Source: Tychonema litorale BBK16
Lineage (GTDB): Bacteria > Cyanobacteriota > Cyanobacteriia > Cyanobacteriales > Microcoleaceae
Reading direction: 5' to 3'
Assembly (NCBI RefSeq): GCF_021648855.1
Contig: NZ_JAKJHX010000001.1
Location: 41,151 to 105,150 of the forward strand
DNA: 64,000 nt
The notes under the pieces are model-generated. The model did not search any database and had not been told where the DNA came from. It saw only the letters and a program-made list of their open reading frames with translations. This document shows, piece after piece, positions 17,515 through 25,755 of the stretch. Each line of letters opens with the position of its first letter. Position 1 is the first letter of the stretch. Both the position numbers and the translations under genes were made by a program.

Positions 17515-19869
17515 CTACAAACTTAGTTGCAAAGTATTTTCTGTGGTGATTTGCATTCGGGGAAGCGATAATAAAGAATCTTCAAAATTGCTAAATTTTG
17601 ATTCATAGGACACACCAAAAGTATAGCCGATCGCACTAACTAAATTTTCTACAATTTTATCAACATTTCCGTAGGGATAAGCGAAGCATCTGACAGGTTT
17701 CCCCAACCCGTATTCCAAGATAGCACGAGATTTTGCCGCTTCCCGCACAATTTCTGTGGGCGACAATCCAGTCAGAGGTTGATGAGTCGCAGACATGGAA
17801 CCAATCTCAATCCCTGCATCTCGTAGTTGCCGAATTTCGGGCCATCCCATTAATTGTACTTGTTCAGAGTCTGCTTTTTCCCAACTATTTGTTTTTCCTA
17901 TGGACTCTGCTACTAAAAAAACAGTTGCTGTAAAGTCAAAACGTTTTAGCAGAGGGAAAGCATGGTGAAAAAAGTCGAGATGGCCGCCGTCAAAAGTCAG
18001 CAATACAGCTTTACCGGGTAGAGGAGTTTTAGCGAGTTTCGCACTTTGCCAATTTTCCCAACTTGTACTATAATAACCAGCATCTTTCAGATACTGCAAG
18101 TGTTGTTCAAAGATTTCTGCATAAATGCGATTATAAGCGAGAATAGGTAAGCTTTTGGTAACAGTATTATTGTCAAAGAATTGAGGTTTAACTGATTGAG
18201 AAACTTCTCGATAGGTTGATTTTCGCCAAATAATTTCTGGTGCATAAAATACTTGTTTTGGTAAGTCGTTTTCTAAAGGAATTTGGGTTATCGGTTCCCC
18301 TGTAATTGCCGCTGCTTCTATTAATTCTCGTATCGCCGCTGCTGGTAGTGCGGCCCGACGATTGACACTGGTGCCGATCGCACTTTCGCGCCTCCCGAAC
18401 ATCACCGCATCTTGCGGGTAAATGCCCCCACAACCCTCTGCATTCAACCAATTGGGTGAATTCGCCCTTTTTTGAGCGGCATCGCTTAAGCGCGATCGCA
18501 AGGACATTTCGCCGCTTAGTGGTTTTCCCAGCAAAGCTTCTCGCACGCAGGCGACACACAATTCAAAACCGCAATTTTGAGTAATTGCCGATCGCACTTT
18601 TTGAGCAGAAACAAAGTTGTTCTCAACCGCAACAGTTATAATACCGATAGCAACACCGCCGACTTTTACCAGCACATCAATTTCGGAAAGCTCAACTTTG
18701 ATGTTAGGTAATTCTTGGCTAACCTCTACAGCAATCAAGTCTCTATCAAGGTTAATTGTGAATGATTCATCGGCTGTTTCTGGATTATAAAAATAAGCCT
18801 GAAGCCAATTCGGGCGATTCCAAATTTCCTGTAAAAATAGTGTCCAATTAAATTGCGGATTTTCGGGATTTTGTTGAAAAAAGCGCTTTATAATTTCCCA
18901 AGCGAACTCAGATGCGATCGCATCAGCCAGCACTACACCAGCCACAATCCCGTCACAGACAGGCAATTCAATGATTCCGAGTTCAACGCCGTCTAGTTGA
19001 ATTGTACAGTAAGTGCGATCGTATATTTGCGGAATCTCAATATCCAAAATTGGTTGACTCACCTCCACCTTAAGCTGATAGGCAACTTCAGAGTTAACCC
19101 ACTGAATTTGAGTTAAAATAGATTGAAGTTGATTGCTATTAAAAATTCCCTGATACTTGTGAACTTTAGTGCTTTGGATATCTCTTTGAATTCCTTGATG
19201 CCAAGGTAGATTCAAACTCAAATTAGCTGCTTTAGCTTTATAATTAATCAGCATTGCAGAGTTATACTCAATTCCAATAAAATCACAAATAGTTGCTAAA
19301 ACTAGATTCTTATTATCTATAAGCTCCTCGTATTTAACCAATATATGATGAGACTTATTAACATATTTATGGCTAGTTAATACTGCATATTTCCAGCGCT
19401 CAATACAGTGTTCTAAATCCCAAACACCGCCCCATAACTCGCTAAAATCCCTCGTAGCCTCATACATAGAAGCTATAGTATCCATACCATTTCGCAAAAT
19501 ATGTATAAACTTAGCATCCGGCACCAGACGCTCAATATCATCAATAAAATATATATGTTCCGGGGTTTTTTCCAACCAAATACTTTTATTTTCTTCGACA
19601 GCTAAACCATCTAAAATTCCGACAAACCAAGCAGCTTTGTTTTCCTCTGTTTGACTGTTATCAAAATCATGTAAAAACTCAGGGCGCTTAATCTCATCCC
19701 TGAAAAACTTGGTTAATCTAGTTGGTAAATTTGTCGCAAACTCCTCATATAGCAAATAGTGGAAAAACTTGGATTCAGGAAAAGAAATAATTTCTGGATG
19801 GGCTGCTAACAAACTTTGAAGAATTGTCGTACCGCTTCTCGGAGCTCCAACTAAAAATATCCGTTTCAT
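17515..19869 (-). CDS. Sulfotransferase / NodB-type deacetylase fusion protein
   Basis: 784 residues. Residues 1-240 are a PAPS sulfotransferase with the 5'-phosphosulfate loop LVGAPRSGTTILQSLL and the 3'-phosphate segment ILRNGMDTIASMY, both intact. Residues about 270-450 hold two copies of a small beta-rich domain also found in the cluster's glycosyltransferases. Residues about 590-784 are a polysaccharide-deacetylase (NodB) domain. There the metal motif TFDDG reads TFDGG (627-629) and the HxxxH pair reads MSATH (M692, H696), so two of the three usual metal ligands are absent. It probably modifies an exopolysaccharide. The deacetylase half may bind but not hydrolyse. Confidence 0.85.
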   Translation of the reverse strand: MKRIFLVGAPRSGTTILQSLLAAHPEIISFPESKFFHYLLYEEFATNLPTRLTKFFRDEIKRPEFLHDFDNSQTEENKAAWFVGILDGLAVEENKSIWLEKTPEHIYFIDDIERLVPDAKFIHILRNGMDTIASMYEATRDFSELWGGVWDLEHCIERWKYAVLTSHKYVNKSHHILVKYEELIDNKNLVLATICDFIGIEYNSAMLINYKAKAANLSLNLPWHQGIQRDIQSTKVHKYQGIFNSNQLQSILTQIQWVNSEVAYQLKVEVSQPILDIEIPQIYDRTYCTIQLDGVELGIIELPVCDGIVAGVVLADAIASEFAWEIIKRFFQQNPENPQFNWTLFLQEIWNRPNWLQAYFYNPETADESFTINLDRDLIAVEVSQELPNIKVELSEIDVLVKVGGVAIGIITVAVENNFVSAQKVRSAITQNCGFELCVACVREALLGKPLSGEMSLRSRLSDAAQKRANSPNWLNAEGCGGIYPQDAVMFGRRESAIGTSVNRRAALPAAAIRELIEAAAITGEPITQIPLENDLPKQVFYAPEIIWRKSTYREVSQSVKPQFFDNNTVTKSLPILAYNRIYAEIFEQHLQYLKDAGYYSTSWENWQSAKLAKTPLPGKAVLLTFDGGHLDFFHHAFPLLKRFDFTATVFLVAESIGKTNSWEKADSEQVQLMGWPEIRQLRDAGIEIGSMSATHQPLTGLSPTEIVREAAKSRAILEYGLGKPVRCFAYPYGNVDKIVENLVSAIGYTFGVSYESKFSNFEDSLLSLPRMQITTENTLQLSL

Positions 19870-19899
19870 TTGTTTACTGAATAAATTGTTTATGAGTAA

Positions 19900-20033
19900 G
19901 ATTTTTTAACCACAGAGAGCGCAGAGGACACAGAGGGAGAGAAGAAAGAGGGAGAGAAGAAAGAGGGAGAGAATAAAAAAGTATAATTCATGCTTCTCTC
20001 TGCGCTCTCTGTGGCCTCTGCGGTTAAAAAATC
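19900..20033. repeat. Long inverted repeat with A/G-rich loop
   Basis: The arms gattttttaacc plus cacagagagcgcagag (19900-19926) pair with ctctgcgctctctgtg (19998-20013) and ggttaaaaaatc (20022-20033). The loop holds three copies of gagggagagaagaaa. It lies between two minus-strand genes of the polysaccharide cluster and could terminate or attenuate transcription into the sulfotransferase gene. Confidence 0.75.
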
Positions 20034-20038
20034 TTTTC

Positions 20039-22111
20039 CTAACTCCAGGTAAAATCCTCTTTCAATAACTCAGAAAGTTCCCGATTATAAGGTTCAAAAT
20101 AACTGATCAACTCTTGTTCAATCGCCTCCGGCATTTTGCTATAATCCTCAGCACTATTAACTTCATACTCTTTAACTGTGCTACCACTAATATCCAAGAA
20201 ATTTAACACTTTAGCAAACTCTTTGCCGGGATTTGCCTGAAAATCCTCGCTCTTCAAAATCAGCAACTGTTCCCTAGGAAAATAATCAAGCCAATTCTTG
20301 ATTTGTTCCGCATAAATTCCCCGTGACAAGTAGGAATAATGCTGGTGATTGAAACTGTAATAACCATCATCAGAGCGAATTTTCTCTATTTCACCTTTTA
20401 GTCGATCGCCTTCAGATGCGATCGCCTTTTCAAACTCCAACTTTTCACAACCGATCGCCACTTCTAAATTATAGTGTAACCAAGCTCGTTTCACCGGATT
20501 TCGCAGCATCACAATCAACTTAACATCTGGGAAACACTTGTAAACCCGTTCCGCCACCAAAGGATGATAAATATAGTAACCAGTCATCTCCCACAGCAGC
20601 ACCTTCTCACCCGCAACACTCCGAGTCAACTGCTTGTTGTACCACTCAACACCCCGCTCAAAATTTAAATCAAAAAACTGAACTCTCCTCGCACCTTCTT
20701 TAATAATTTGCAAGTGATTTTCTAGATATCCACACAAAGCCTCCGCGCCACACTTTTGAGCACCAAGAATTAAGAAATCCGGCTTCTGCTTGTTTTTCAA
20801 CTGAGTGGAAATCTTGGCGTAGCCGGGATTATTTTTATTCAAAGCGTGAGTTGTTTCAGGTTTTTCAGGTAAATCCAGTACCTCCATTTTGCCTTGGAAT
20901 TCCCAGCGGTAGGGCGGACAAAGAATCGTTTTTTGGTGTACAGTCGATCGCACATATAGCGGATAAACGTGCCAGTGATAGTCGTAAGCATAGGCCCAAC
21001 TCTTTTCGTAAATCCCAGCATTCACATAATACTGACCGTTACCCAAATCTAACCTATCTAAATGCAGCCTGATTTTGCCCTCACCTTTAGCTAGGGGCAA
21101 TAATTTGCCCATTTGATTTGTATTAGTATCAAAACAATTTTGACCATCTTCCCGGCTAATTGTTACTCCAAAGATAGCAGCAGAAATCTGTTTTGGTACA
21201 GAATAATGAATCTCAATAGTTACAGAATCGCCGCTATCTATTTCCTCATCCGGTAATACTTTTACATCTGTAATTTCTACTTCCAAAGAACCGAAGCGAT
21301 TTTCATTAACTCGCAATTCCGAACCCGTGCTTGTAACTTCAGGAGGACGCATAGGAGTGCGTTTTTCGGTTTCCGATCGCATTTCCGACAAATATTGACC
21401 AGCCACCACTTCCGGTTCTCCGTAAGCGATGATTTTACCTTCCCGTAGCCACAAAGCCCGATCGCACAATTTTTGAATTTGTCCAGCGTTGTGCGAAATC
21501 AAAACAATCGCACAACCTTTAGTCTTAAACTCAGTTATTTTATTCAAACATTTAGCTTGAAAAGCCACATCACCAACCGACAAATGCTCATCAACTAACA
21601 GCACTTCGGGATCAGTGTGAATCGCCACCGAAAAAGCCAACCGCATTTGCATCCCTGTACTATAAGTCCGCATCGGGCTGTCAATAAACTGTTCCAACTC
21701 GGCAAATTGAACAATATCATCAAATCGGCGTGCCGCTTCCCGACGAGTCAAACCGGCAACCACCGCACCGACAAACACATTTTCTCGCCCAGTTAAATCC
21801 GAGTGAAAACCAGCACCCAAATCCAACAAGCCGCCAATTTTACCATTGACTTGAATAGTACCTTCTTCCGCGCGGCCAATACCGCCAACAAGTTGTAACA
21901 GTGTCGATTTTCCCGCGCCATTCTTGCCGAGAATTCCCAGCATTTCCCCAGGAGAAACACTAAAACTTATATCTCGTAATGCCCAGAAATGTGCCTGCGG
22001 TTTCATCCGCCACCATCCCCACAAAGCCGCCTCCATGATCGTAAAAGGTCGATCGGCACTGTAGCGATTAAAACGTTTCCCCAAACCCTTGACAACAATA
22101 GCTTGACGCAT
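20039..22111 (-). CDS. Wzt-like polysaccharide ABC exporter ATPase fused to a sulfotransferase-like domain
   Basis: 690 residues in three parts. Residues 1-245 are a complete ABC ATPase: Walker A GKNGAGKST at 63-71, signature YSTGMQMRLAF, Walker B VLLVDE, switch H207. Residues about 265-415 are a Wzt-type C-terminal beta-sandwich that recognises the glycan. Residues about 443-690 resemble heparan-type sulfotransferases, but the phosphosulfate loop is GAQKCGAEAL instead of a GG-T-T/S pattern, and the 3'-phosphate segment is RNPVKRAWLHY with Leu where Ser is usual. It joins the permease gene by a one-base TAATG overlap. Catalytic activity of the third part is doubtful. Confidence 0.88.
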   Translation of the reverse strand: MRQAIVVKGLGKRFNRYSADRPFTIMEAALWGWWRMKPQAHFWALRDISFSVSPGEMLGILGKNGAGKSTLLQLVGGIGRAEEGTIQVNGKIGGLLDLGAGFHSDLTGRENVFVGAVVAGLTRREAARRFDDIVQFAELEQFIDSPMRTYSTGMQMRLAFSVAIHTDPEVLLVDEHLSVGDVAFQAKCLNKITEFKTKGCAIVLISHNAGQIQKLCDRALWLREGKIIAYGEPEVVAGQYLSEMRSETEKRTPMRPPEVTSTGSELRVNENRFGSLEVEITDVKVLPDEEIDSGDSVTIEIHYSVPKQISAAIFGVTISREDGQNCFDTNTNQMGKLLPLAKGEGKIRLHLDRLDLGNGQYYVNAGIYEKSWAYAYDYHWHVYPLYVRSTVHQKTILCPPYRWEFQGKMEVLDLPEKPETTHALNKNNPGYAKISTQLKNKQKPDFLILGAQKCGAEALCGYLENHLQIIKEGARRVQFFDLNFERGVEWYNKQLTRSVAGEKVLLWEMTGYYIYHPLVAERVYKCFPDVKLIVMLRNPVKRAWLHYNLEVAIGCEKLEFEKAIASEGDRLKGEIEKIRSDDGYYSFNHQHYSYLSRGIYAEQIKNWLDYFPREQLLILKSEDFQANPGKEFAKVLNFLDISGSTVKEYEVNSAEDYSKMPEAIEQELISYFEPYNRELSELLKEDFTWS

Positions 22112-22905
22112 TATAACTCCTCTACAAAATGATCGCTTTGTCGTCTAAAAATTCCCATTCCGATGGGCAACAGAACTGCTACAATCAAACTTACAGTTAA
22201 CAGTGATTGCCAGTCGGGTTGCGTACCTTTCAAAAGTATGGCGCGGTAAGCTTCAATCAAAGGAACCATCGGATTAAACTGATAGAAAGGCAGAAATTCT
22301 TTCGGTATACTGTCGAGGTTATAAAAAATTGGAGTTAGATAAAAAAGCATCTGCAAAACTACGCCCAAAGTGTGCTGAGTGTCGCGAAAAGTAACGTTAA
22401 TGGCGGCGAGGGGATAAGCCAAACTCACTGTTAAGAAAAATTGAATTACCATCAAGACTGGCATATATAGCAGCACTGAATTCGGCTGAATCCCATCAAT
22501 TGCTAGAAAGATAATTAGTACGGGTAGCGCTAGCAAAAAGTGAATTAATCCAGTAGTGGTTGTCACCACAGGCAAAATCGCGATCGGAAAATTTGGCTGT
22601 CGAATTAAAGCCCGGTTGCTAGTAATCAATCCCGTTGCTTGAAATAGCGCCGTCTGAGTCCAAGTCCAAATTAATAAACCGCTAAAAGCAAAGGAAGAAA
22701 ACTGCGGAACATTTACCGGAATTACGGTTTTGAACACAAAAGAAAATACCGCCAACTGTAACAGTGGATTGATCAAAGTCCAAGCAATCCCCAGGGTCGA
22801 TCGCTTGTAAAGTAGTTTCATGTCGCGATCGACCAACTCCCGCAGCAAATCCCACAAATGAGCAATTCTGCGCCGTCGATAACCCAGTGTTTGCGTATTT
22901 TTCAC
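22111..22905 (-). CDS. ABC-2 type polysaccharide export permease (Wzm/KpsM-like)
   Basis: A 264-residue membrane protein with the N-terminal amphipathic segment LLRELVDRDMKLLYKRSTLG, six predicted membrane segments, and the family phrase LYKRSTLGIAWTLINPLLQL. It forms the channel through which the glycan leaves the cytoplasm, powered by the ATPase encoded next. It overlaps the upstream glycosyltransferase by 4 bp and the ATPase by 1 bp, so the three are one translational unit. Confidence 0.93.
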   Translation of the reverse strand: MKNTQTLGYRRRRIAHLWDLLRELVDRDMKLLYKRSTLGIAWTLINPLLQLAVFSFVFKTVIPVNVPQFSSFAFSGLLIWTWTQTALFQATGLITSNRALIRQPNFPIAILPVVTTTTGLIHFLLALPVLIIFLAIDGIQPNSVLLYMPVLMVIQFFLTVSLAYPLAAINVTFRDTQHTLGVVLQMLFYLTPIFYNLDSIPKEFLPFYQFNPMVPLIEAYRAILLKGTQPDWQSLLTVSLIVAVLLPIGMGIFRRQSDHFVEEL

Positions 22906-24146
22906 CGTACACCTCCAGCGACTACCTGCGGTTCCACCTGCTGCGGTTCAACATCAGGAAGTTCAGCTAATTTTTGAGCCTGTAACTGCGCTTCCCTGTA
23001 AGCAAAAGGACTCTGTAAAGCTCCCAGCAACTCGCTGACGACCAACTTGCGGGGAAACCATCCCGGCTGTCTCAATCGTCGCAACAGCCACCAGTTCAGC
23101 CAGTTAAACACCGCAAAGTGCAGAATTGCGCCACGGCTGACAGTGCGGTTGCGATCGCACGTCAGCAAATAAGCCCCAAAACCGCGCCCGTTGTCCCGTA
23201 GTTGGCGGCTCAAAGCCTCACCACTGCGTCGGTGTACGTGCCATACAAAAGCTGTGGGCTCGTAAAAAGTCGAGTACCCCTTCGCCAAAATCCGGTGAAA
23301 CATCTCGATATCCCCAGCGCCCCTAGTCGGAGTTCCGACATCCAAAGCCGGGTCAAAATTGCCTACATCCTGGAACACTTGGCGGCGGAAAGCCATATTC
23401 GCGCCAACGCCGTAAGCGCTTGCCCACAGCAACTTCTGCGCCGTGAGTTGGCTACCGTCAACTTTAAAACAGTGGAGGTATTGCAGCATTCCCCCGTAGC
23501 CGAATTCGTATTGAATTTGAGCCTCTGTTTCCAATTCCGCCGGTGCAACCAAACCGCTAACTGCCATAATTTCCGGGTCAACAAAACCAGCAGCGATGCC
23601 CCGCAGCCAACCTCGATCGGGCCGAACGTCATCGTCAGTAAAAGCAATAATTTCGTGACTGGCTTCAGCGATGCCACGATTGCGAGCCCAGTCCAATCCT
23701 GGCCGTTCTTCTTTCACGTAGCGTACAGGTAATCCAGCGACGAATTCAGCGGTGCTGTTGTTGGAAGGAGCGTTGTCTATGATGATGATTTCGCGATCGG
23801 GATAGTCTACGGCAAGAATTGCTTCGAGAGCGCCTTTGAGTAAGTCGGTGCGATCGCGCGTACAGATAACTACGCTAATAGGTGGTAGCAGATCGTTTGA
23901 CTTTGGTTGCAGCCCCAACTTTTCGGTCAGAATTGCTTTAGTCAATTCCTTCCCTATTTGCTCCACAATTGTCGATCGCACCCGTTCGGCCGGAATAATT
24001 GCTTGCCAAGGATTGTTGAACATTTCCACCCATTTGATAGGCACTCCCCGGTATCGTACCAAAATACGAATTTTATCGTATTTTTCAAGTCCCCTAATCT
24101 GATTTATCGGTTCTGAAAATTCGAGATCAAGCAGTTTTATGCCCAT
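22902..24146 (-). CDS. Family 2 glycosyltransferase with N-terminal accessory domain
   Basis: 414 residues. Residues 1-78 are an accessory domain (LLDLEFSEP, ILVRYRGVPIKWVEM, VRSTIVEQIGKEL). Residues about 90-330 are a GT2 catalytic domain with ISVVICTRDR, IIIIDNAPSN, the metal motif FTDDDVRPDRGW, and the acceptor region GAGDIEMFHRIL. A proline/valine tail follows. It adds a sugar to the cluster's glycan, donor unknown. It sits first in the overlapping GT-permease-ATPase unit. The accessory domain is the same as in the genes at 25756, 24406 and 17515. Confidence 0.9.
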   Translation of the reverse strand: MGIKLLDLEFSEPINQIRGLEKYDKIRILVRYRGVPIKWVEMFNNPWQAIIPAERVRSTIVEQIGKELTKAILTEKLGLQPKSNDLLPPISVVICTRDRTDLLKGALEAILAVDYPDREIIIIDNAPSNNSTAEFVAGLPVRYVKEERPGLDWARNRGIAEASHEIIAFTDDDVRPDRGWLRGIAAGFVDPEIMAVSGLVAPAELETEAQIQYEFGYGGMLQYLHCFKVDGSQLTAQKLLWASAYGVGANMAFRRQVFQDVGNFDPALDVGTPTRGAGDIEMFHRILAKGYSTFYEPTAFVWHVHRRSGEALSRQLRDNGRGFGAYLLTCDRNRTVSRGAILHFAVFNWLNWWLLRRLRQPGWFPRKLVVSELLGALQSPFAYREAQLQAQKLAELPDVEPQQVEPQVVAGGVR

Positions 24147-24164
24147 AAGTTTATCCTAGAAATA

Positions 24165-24408
24165 GTGGGGATTGGGAATGGGGAATTGGGAATGGGGAAT
24201 TGGGAAATTGGGAAATTGGGAATTGGGAAATTGGGAATTGGGTACTGGGGAATTGGGAAATTGGGAAATGGGGAATTAGGTACTGGGAATTAGGTACTGG
24301 GAATTGGTTACTGGGAATTGGTTATTAGAAAAATTAGTAACAATTAACTATGCCCAATGCCCAATGCCCAATGCCCAATGCCCAATGCCCAATGCCCCAT
24401 TCCCATTA
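24165..24408. repeat. Heptamer repeat arrays on both sides of a short core
   Basis: GGGAATT/GGGAAAT heptamers (24170-24320) give way to CCCAATG heptamers (24352-24402), so the two arrays face each other as a large imperfect inverted repeat between two minus-strand glycosyltransferase genes. Transcription from upstream would produce a very long hairpin here. Confidence 0.85.
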
Positions 24409-25692
24409 TTTAACAGCAATTAAAGGCTTAATCTCCTTCATAGCACTACTTTTTGGCAAACCATTAACCGCGATCGCCACCAGCAACTTATCCGACAGAG
24501 AATTTGCCAAAATCGGACGCAAATGAACGCCTCGCAGCCGCTCAATACCAACCTTGGGAGTGATGTGACCGATCGGCAATTCACCATAACGTAAGTAAAT
24601 ACCATCAGGCCGTTTCTCATCAATGATTAGTTCAGCAGTTTCCCAACCTTGCATCAAGTCTATTTCAATTTCGCGATCGCTCAAATCCCCCCTAGCCGAT
24701 CCTCCTTGCATAAAACTAGAAATAGCCGATCGACTTTTCAACTCATCTATCACCCCCCGGAAATACCAATAACCGCGCAACTTTGCCCGCACCCACCGCC
24801 AAGTTGTCCGCATCCCCAAACTTTCTAGAAAATCCAGAGATTTTCTCAGCCCCGCCGCCAACAAATCCACCGCAGCCGGCCAAAAAAACGCGATCGCCAC
24901 CAAAATTTTATCTGCCCGCGAATAAGGAAGTTCGTAATTATTTATGTTTAAAATCGGTCTCAGTTCCGGGTGTCGCAAACCAATTAAAACATCCGAGCGT
25001 CCTTCCTGGCGAGCGCGACGAAAAGAGCGATCCAGATTGTTAGTTTCGTGTTCATAATGATAGCCCACCGCCCCCGCAGACATTACAAAAGGCACATCAG
25101 CTTTCAGCAAACGTACCCCGAATTCGTAATCTTCACCGCCACAATTCCCGAAAGCCACATCAAAGCCACCAAGATGAGCAAACAATCCTGAATCCAGAGA
25201 AAGATTACCGCTGAGCAAATCTTCATACTCGTAGCGGTGAGTCGGCTGGCTCATTTTGTAAAATTTTTCCTCCCACCAACTCCGCACTTCCACATCAAAA
25301 TAATTAGTGCTCCCCTGCAACTTGGGGGGATAAGGGCCCATGACAGCGCAGCCCGGATGCTCTCGGTGAGTGCGCGCGTGGCTTTCTACCAGCAGCGGCA
25401 TTGCTTCAATGTCATCGTCTAAAAATAACAGCAACTCTCCAGTAGCAGCCGATGCTCCTGTGTTACGCGCGATCGCAGCACTCCGACAATTCACCTCAAC
25501 AACCTGCAATTTAAACAGAGCTTTATAGTCTTTTAACATTGCCAAAGTATCGTCAATACAGCTATCTGCGACTACTGTAACCTCCATAAGGTCGATCGGA
25601 TAAGTCTGCGATTGCAAAGCATCAAGAGCCCGCTGCAACGAAGAACTTCGGTTATGAGTCGGAATAATTATGCTAACTGTTAGATTTTCCAT
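24406..25692 (-). CDS. Family 2 glycosyltransferase with C-terminal accessory domain
   Basis: 428 residues. The GT2 domain is at about 1-240: VSIIIPTHNRSSSLQRAL, the metal motif LLLFLDDDIEAM, and the acceptor motif GNCGGEDYEFGVRLL. A helical middle follows, and at about 340-420 comes a copy of the cluster's accessory domain (IEIDLMQGWETAELI, YLRYGELPIGHITP, LRPILANSLSD). Here the domain is at the C-terminus, whereas in the two other glycosyltransferases it is at the N-terminus. No membrane segments are seen. It probably extends the exported polysaccharide. Confidence 0.88.
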   Translation of the reverse strand: MENLTVSIIIPTHNRSSSLQRALDALQSQTYPIDLMEVTVVADSCIDDTLAMLKDYKALFKLQVVEVNCRSAAIARNTGASAATGELLLFLDDDIEAMPLLVESHARTHREHPGCAVMGPYPPKLQGSTNYFDVEVRSWWEEKFYKMSQPTHRYEYEDLLSGNLSLDSGLFAHLGGFDVAFGNCGGEDYEFGVRLLKADVPFVMSAGAVGYHYEHETNNLDRSFRRARQEGRSDVLIGLRHPELRPILNINNYELPYSRADKILVAIAFFWPAAVDLLAAGLRKSLDFLESLGMRTTWRWVRAKLRGYWYFRGVIDELKSRSAISSFMQGGSARGDLSDREIEIDLMQGWETAELIIDEKRPDGIYLRYGELPIGHITPKVGIERLRGVHLRPILANSLSDKLLVAIAVNGLPKSSAMKEIKPLIAVK

Positions 25693-25696
25693 ATTT

Positions 25697-25725
25697 AAAT
25701 TGGGAATTGGGAATTGGGAATTGGG
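25697..25725. repeat. Short GGGAATT array
   Basis: Four perfect GGGAATT heptamers in the 63-base gap between two minus-strand glycosyltransferase genes, followed by the hexamer run atgactaatgactaatgact. It belongs to the same class as the larger arrays. Confidence 0.85.
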
Positions 25726-25755
25726 AATTGGTAATGACTAATGACTAATGACTTC

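Noticed and set aside
20039-22111. The ATPase-sulfotransferase fusion as an assembly artefact
   Set aside because: The linker between the Wzt-type domain and the sulfotransferase-like part is in one uninterrupted frame with no start codon and ribosome site at the junction. This cannot be fully excluded without reads.
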